This document shows, in pieces, positions 62,004 to 64,000 of a DNA stretch of 64,000 nucleotides. Both the position numbers and the translations under genes were made by a program. This stretch comes from Clostridium punense (GTDB lineage: Bacteria > Bacillota > Clostridia > Clostridiales > Clostridiaceae). The first letter of the stretch is position 1. Each line of letters starts with the position of its first letter. The notes beneath the pieces were generated by a model. It made no database searches, was not told where the DNA came from, and saw only the letters and a list, made by a program, of their open reading frames with translations. The DNA is taken from positions 1-64,000 of the forward strand of contig NZ_JAGGLL010000007.1 in the NCBI RefSeq assembly GCF_017874425.1. The letters run 5' to 3'.

Positions 62004-64000
62004 ATGACAGAAAAAATAGAAGAAAGGCCTATTTTAATGGAGAAAAAAACAGTTTCAATGGGGGAAATCCTTATTTCAAAGAAAGACATTAATCTTTTTC
62101 ATAAAGGTACCCATTATGAAAGCTATAAGTTTATGGGAGCCCATGATAGAAAAGAAAATAATCGAAAAGGGTATAGGTTTACTCTGTGGGCCCCAAATGC
62201 AAAGAAAGTAGGGGTGGTTGGAGATTTTAATCAATGGAACGGAGATAACCATCCTATGGAAAAAGTAAACGAAGCAGGAATTTGGACTTTATTTATACCA
62301 GGTTTAAAAGAAAATCAATTATATAAATATGAAATTTTAACAAAAGAGGGAAGGAAATTATTAAAGGCAGATCCCTATGGACTCCTTTCAGAGAAACGAC
62401 CCAATACTGCATCAGTTACTGTAAAACATTGTGAGTATAGCTGGAAGGATTATACTTGGATGGAACATAGACAGGGCGGGAGCTTACACTGCCGCCCGGT
62501 AAATATCTATGAAATTCATTTAGGTTCTTGGAAAAGAAACCAAAATGGAGAGTTTTTATCTTATAGAGAAATAGCTAAGGAACTACCTAGCTATGCAAAA
62601 GAGATGGGATATACACATATTGAAATAATGCCTGTAATGGAGCATCCCTTAGATGATTCTTGGGGTTATCAGGTAACAGGATATTATGCTCCGACTAGTA
62701 GATTTGGTACACCCAGGGACTTAAAGTATCTTGTGGATTGTTGTCATAGAAAAGGCATAGGTGTTATTTTGGATTGGGTACCAGGGCACTTTTGTAAAGA
62801 TGCTCATGGCTTATTTAAATTTGATGGCACCAGCCTCTATGAATATGAGGATCCTAAAAAATCTGAAAATTTAGGGTGGGGAGCAGCAAATTTTGATTTA
62901 GGTAAACCTGAGGTGAGAAGTTTCTTAATATCCAATGCTCTTTATTGGCTGAGGGAGTTTCATGTTGATGGTCTTAGAATGGATGCAGTAGCTAATATGC
63001 TTTACTTAGATTACTGTAAAAAACCAGGACAATGGACTCCTAATAAAAATGGGGGAAATGAGAATTTAGAAGCCAAGGATTTTTTGCAGCAGCTTAATGA
63101 GGCAATTTCCAAGGAGTTCCCTGATATTCTTACAATTGCAGAGGAGTCTACCACTTGGCCTCATATTACAGGAAAAGTAGAAGAAGGTGGACTTGGTTAT
63201 ACCTATAAGTGGAATATGGGGTGGATGAACGATACGTTAAAGTATATGCAATTAGATCCTATTTATAGGCCATATAATCATAAATTATTAACTTTTTCAT
63301 TAATGTATGCTTACTCAGAACAGTTTGTTCTTCCTATTTCTCATGACGAAGTAGTTCATGGGAAGAAGTCCTTGGTAGATAAAATGTGGGGAGATTATTG
63401 GAATAAGTTTGCTGGATTCAGAGCTTTTCTTGGATATATGTACTGTCACCCAGGAAAGAAAACCTTATTCATGGGAAATGAGTTTGCTCAATTTATTGAG
63501 TGGAGATTTAATGAGGAATTAGAGTGGCACTTGATAAATTTAGATATGCATAAAAAAGCCCAAGACTTTGTAAAAAAATTAAATAAGTTTTATAGAAATC
63601 ATTGTGCTTTATGGAACCTAGACTCAAATCCTGAAGGATTTCAGTGGATAGATGTAGATAATTGTAATCAAAGTATCATAGTTTTTATGCGTAAGTCATA
63701 TGATGTTAAGGATACCTTAGTAGTAGTTTGCAATTTTACTCCTGTGGTTTACTATGACTACAAAATAGGGGTCCCTTACAGAGGTACCTATGAAGAAGTG
63801 TTAAATACAGATAGCAAGGACTTTGGAGGATCAGGGCAAGTGATGGATGAGATTTTATTTTCACAGGATGAACCTTGGCACAATCAGAAATACTCAATTA
63901 CAGTAAAGGTTCCTCCAATGGCAACTATGATTTTAAAAATGGAAAATATTGATAGTGAAGGCTTAAAAAGCAGAGTTCAAATGAAATTATCTTTAGTAGA
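62004..64000 (+). CDS. glgB: 1,4-alpha-glucan branching enzyme (3' end outside window)
   Basis: 665 codons are present and the frame is open at the right edge; most of the enzyme is included. It forms alpha-1,6 branches in glycogen. The N-terminal CBM48 domain (about 45-135) has YRFTLWAPNAKKVGVVGDFNQWNG. The GH13 barrel follows with the usual regions: the nucleophile Asp in GLRMDAVANML, the acid/base Glu in TIAEEST, and the third carboxylate in ISHDEVVHGK. GGGGAG precedes ATG 62004. glgC/D/A genes would be expected to follow outside the window. The first 40 residues are an extra charged leader. Confidence 0.95.
   Translation, partial: MTEKIEERPILMEKKTVSMGEILISKKDINLFHKGTHYESYKFMGAHDRKENNRKGYRFTLWAPNAKKVGVVGDFNQWNGDNHPMEKVNEAGIWTLFIPGLKENQLYKYEILTKEGRKLLKADPYGLLSEKRPNTASVTVKHCEYSWKDYTWMEHRQGGSLHCRPVNIYEIHLGSWKRNQNGEFLSYREIAKELPSYAKEMGYTHIEIMPVMEHPLDDSWGYQVTGYYAPTSRFGTPRDLKYLVDCCHRKGIGVILDWVPGHFCKDAHGLFKFDGTSLYEYEDPKKSENLGWGAANFDLGKPEVRSFLISNALYWLREFHVDGLRMDAVANMLYLDYCKKPGQWTPNKNGGNENLEAKDFLQQLNEAISKEFPDILTIAEESTTWPHITGKVEEGGLGYTYKWNMGWMNDTLKYMQLDPIYRPYNHKLLTFSLMYAYSEQFVLPISHDEVVHGKKSLVDKMWGDYWNKFAGFRAFLGYMYCHPGKKTLFMGNEFAQFIEWRFNEELEWHLINLDMHKKAQDFVKKLNKFYRNHCALWNLDSNPEGFQWIDVDNCNQSIIVFMRKSYDVKDTLVVVCNFTPVVYYDYKIGVPYRGTYEEVLNTDSKDFGGSGQVMDEILFSQDEPWHNQKYSITVKVPPMATMILKMENIDSEGLKSRVQMKLSLV

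Noticed and set aside
1-64000. CRISPR arrays, insertion sequences, prophage genes, rRNA or standard tRNA genes
   Set aside because: Looked for on both strands by eye; no regularly spaced repeats, transposase, phage genes or complete cloverleaf were seen.

Overview
The window reads as chromosome of a low-GC, Gram-positive, spore-former-type anaerobe, most likely a Clostridium (Clostridiaceae). The reasons are the very A+T-rich intergenic DNA, strong AGGAGG-type ribosome binding sites, frequent TTG/GTG starts, a T-box leader, BceRS-BceAB and VanR/S-type signalling, RsgI-like and TipAS-MerR proteins, and many flavodoxin-type redox proteins. I cannot name the species. There is no prophage, CRISPR array or intact insertion sequence. 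The only mobile-looking DNA is one pair of short MITE-like repeats.

Layout. 0.5-6.1 kb: a PHP phosphoesterase and a complete BceRS-BceAB peptide-antibiotic sensing and detoxification module with a dyad operator before bceA. 6.3-11.7 kb: an RNA-handling island consisting of a structured RNA with a circularly permuted tRNA-like fold (bacterial Y RNA, YrlA type), Ro60/Rsr, RtcB RNA ligase and two WYL regulators. 11.8-26.3 kb: methyltransferase, MFS and MATE exporters, a GH29 fucosidase, undecaprenyl-diphosphatase, several flavoproteins, a LUD protein, a DUF2087 regulator, and a MerR-TipAS regulator with a flavodoxin. 26.9-33.5 kb: a HelD-like helicase and a fructoselysine (Amadori product) locus, frlB and frlD, with two GntR-UTRA regulators. 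33.7-43.7 kb: SRAP protein, a second two-component system, a chemoreceptor, and a DUF1538 membrane protein paired with a tandem PII-like protein behind a long leader that holds a pseudoknot-like RNA. 43.8-51.2 kb: acetyltransferase, T-box-controlled glutaminyl-tRNA synthetase, a small membrane protein, an ArAE/FUSC-type exporter, a RelA/SpoT-domain protein and DUF1904. 51.2-64 kb: a diguanylate cyclase, convergent CorC-like and CorA-like genes, RNase Z, a DUF6398 protein, two secreted proteins (YckD-like and RsgI-like), and a glycogen branching enzyme running off the right edge.

How parts fit together. The Y RNA/Ro60/RtcB/WYL block looks like one RNA-damage response unit. The two envelope-stress systems connect functionally with uppP. 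Direct repeats with exact 11-bp spacing lie upstream of uppP, of the second response regulator, and of a 56-residue membrane protein, which suggests a small shared regulon. Most convergent or 3' gene ends carry clear intrinsic terminators.
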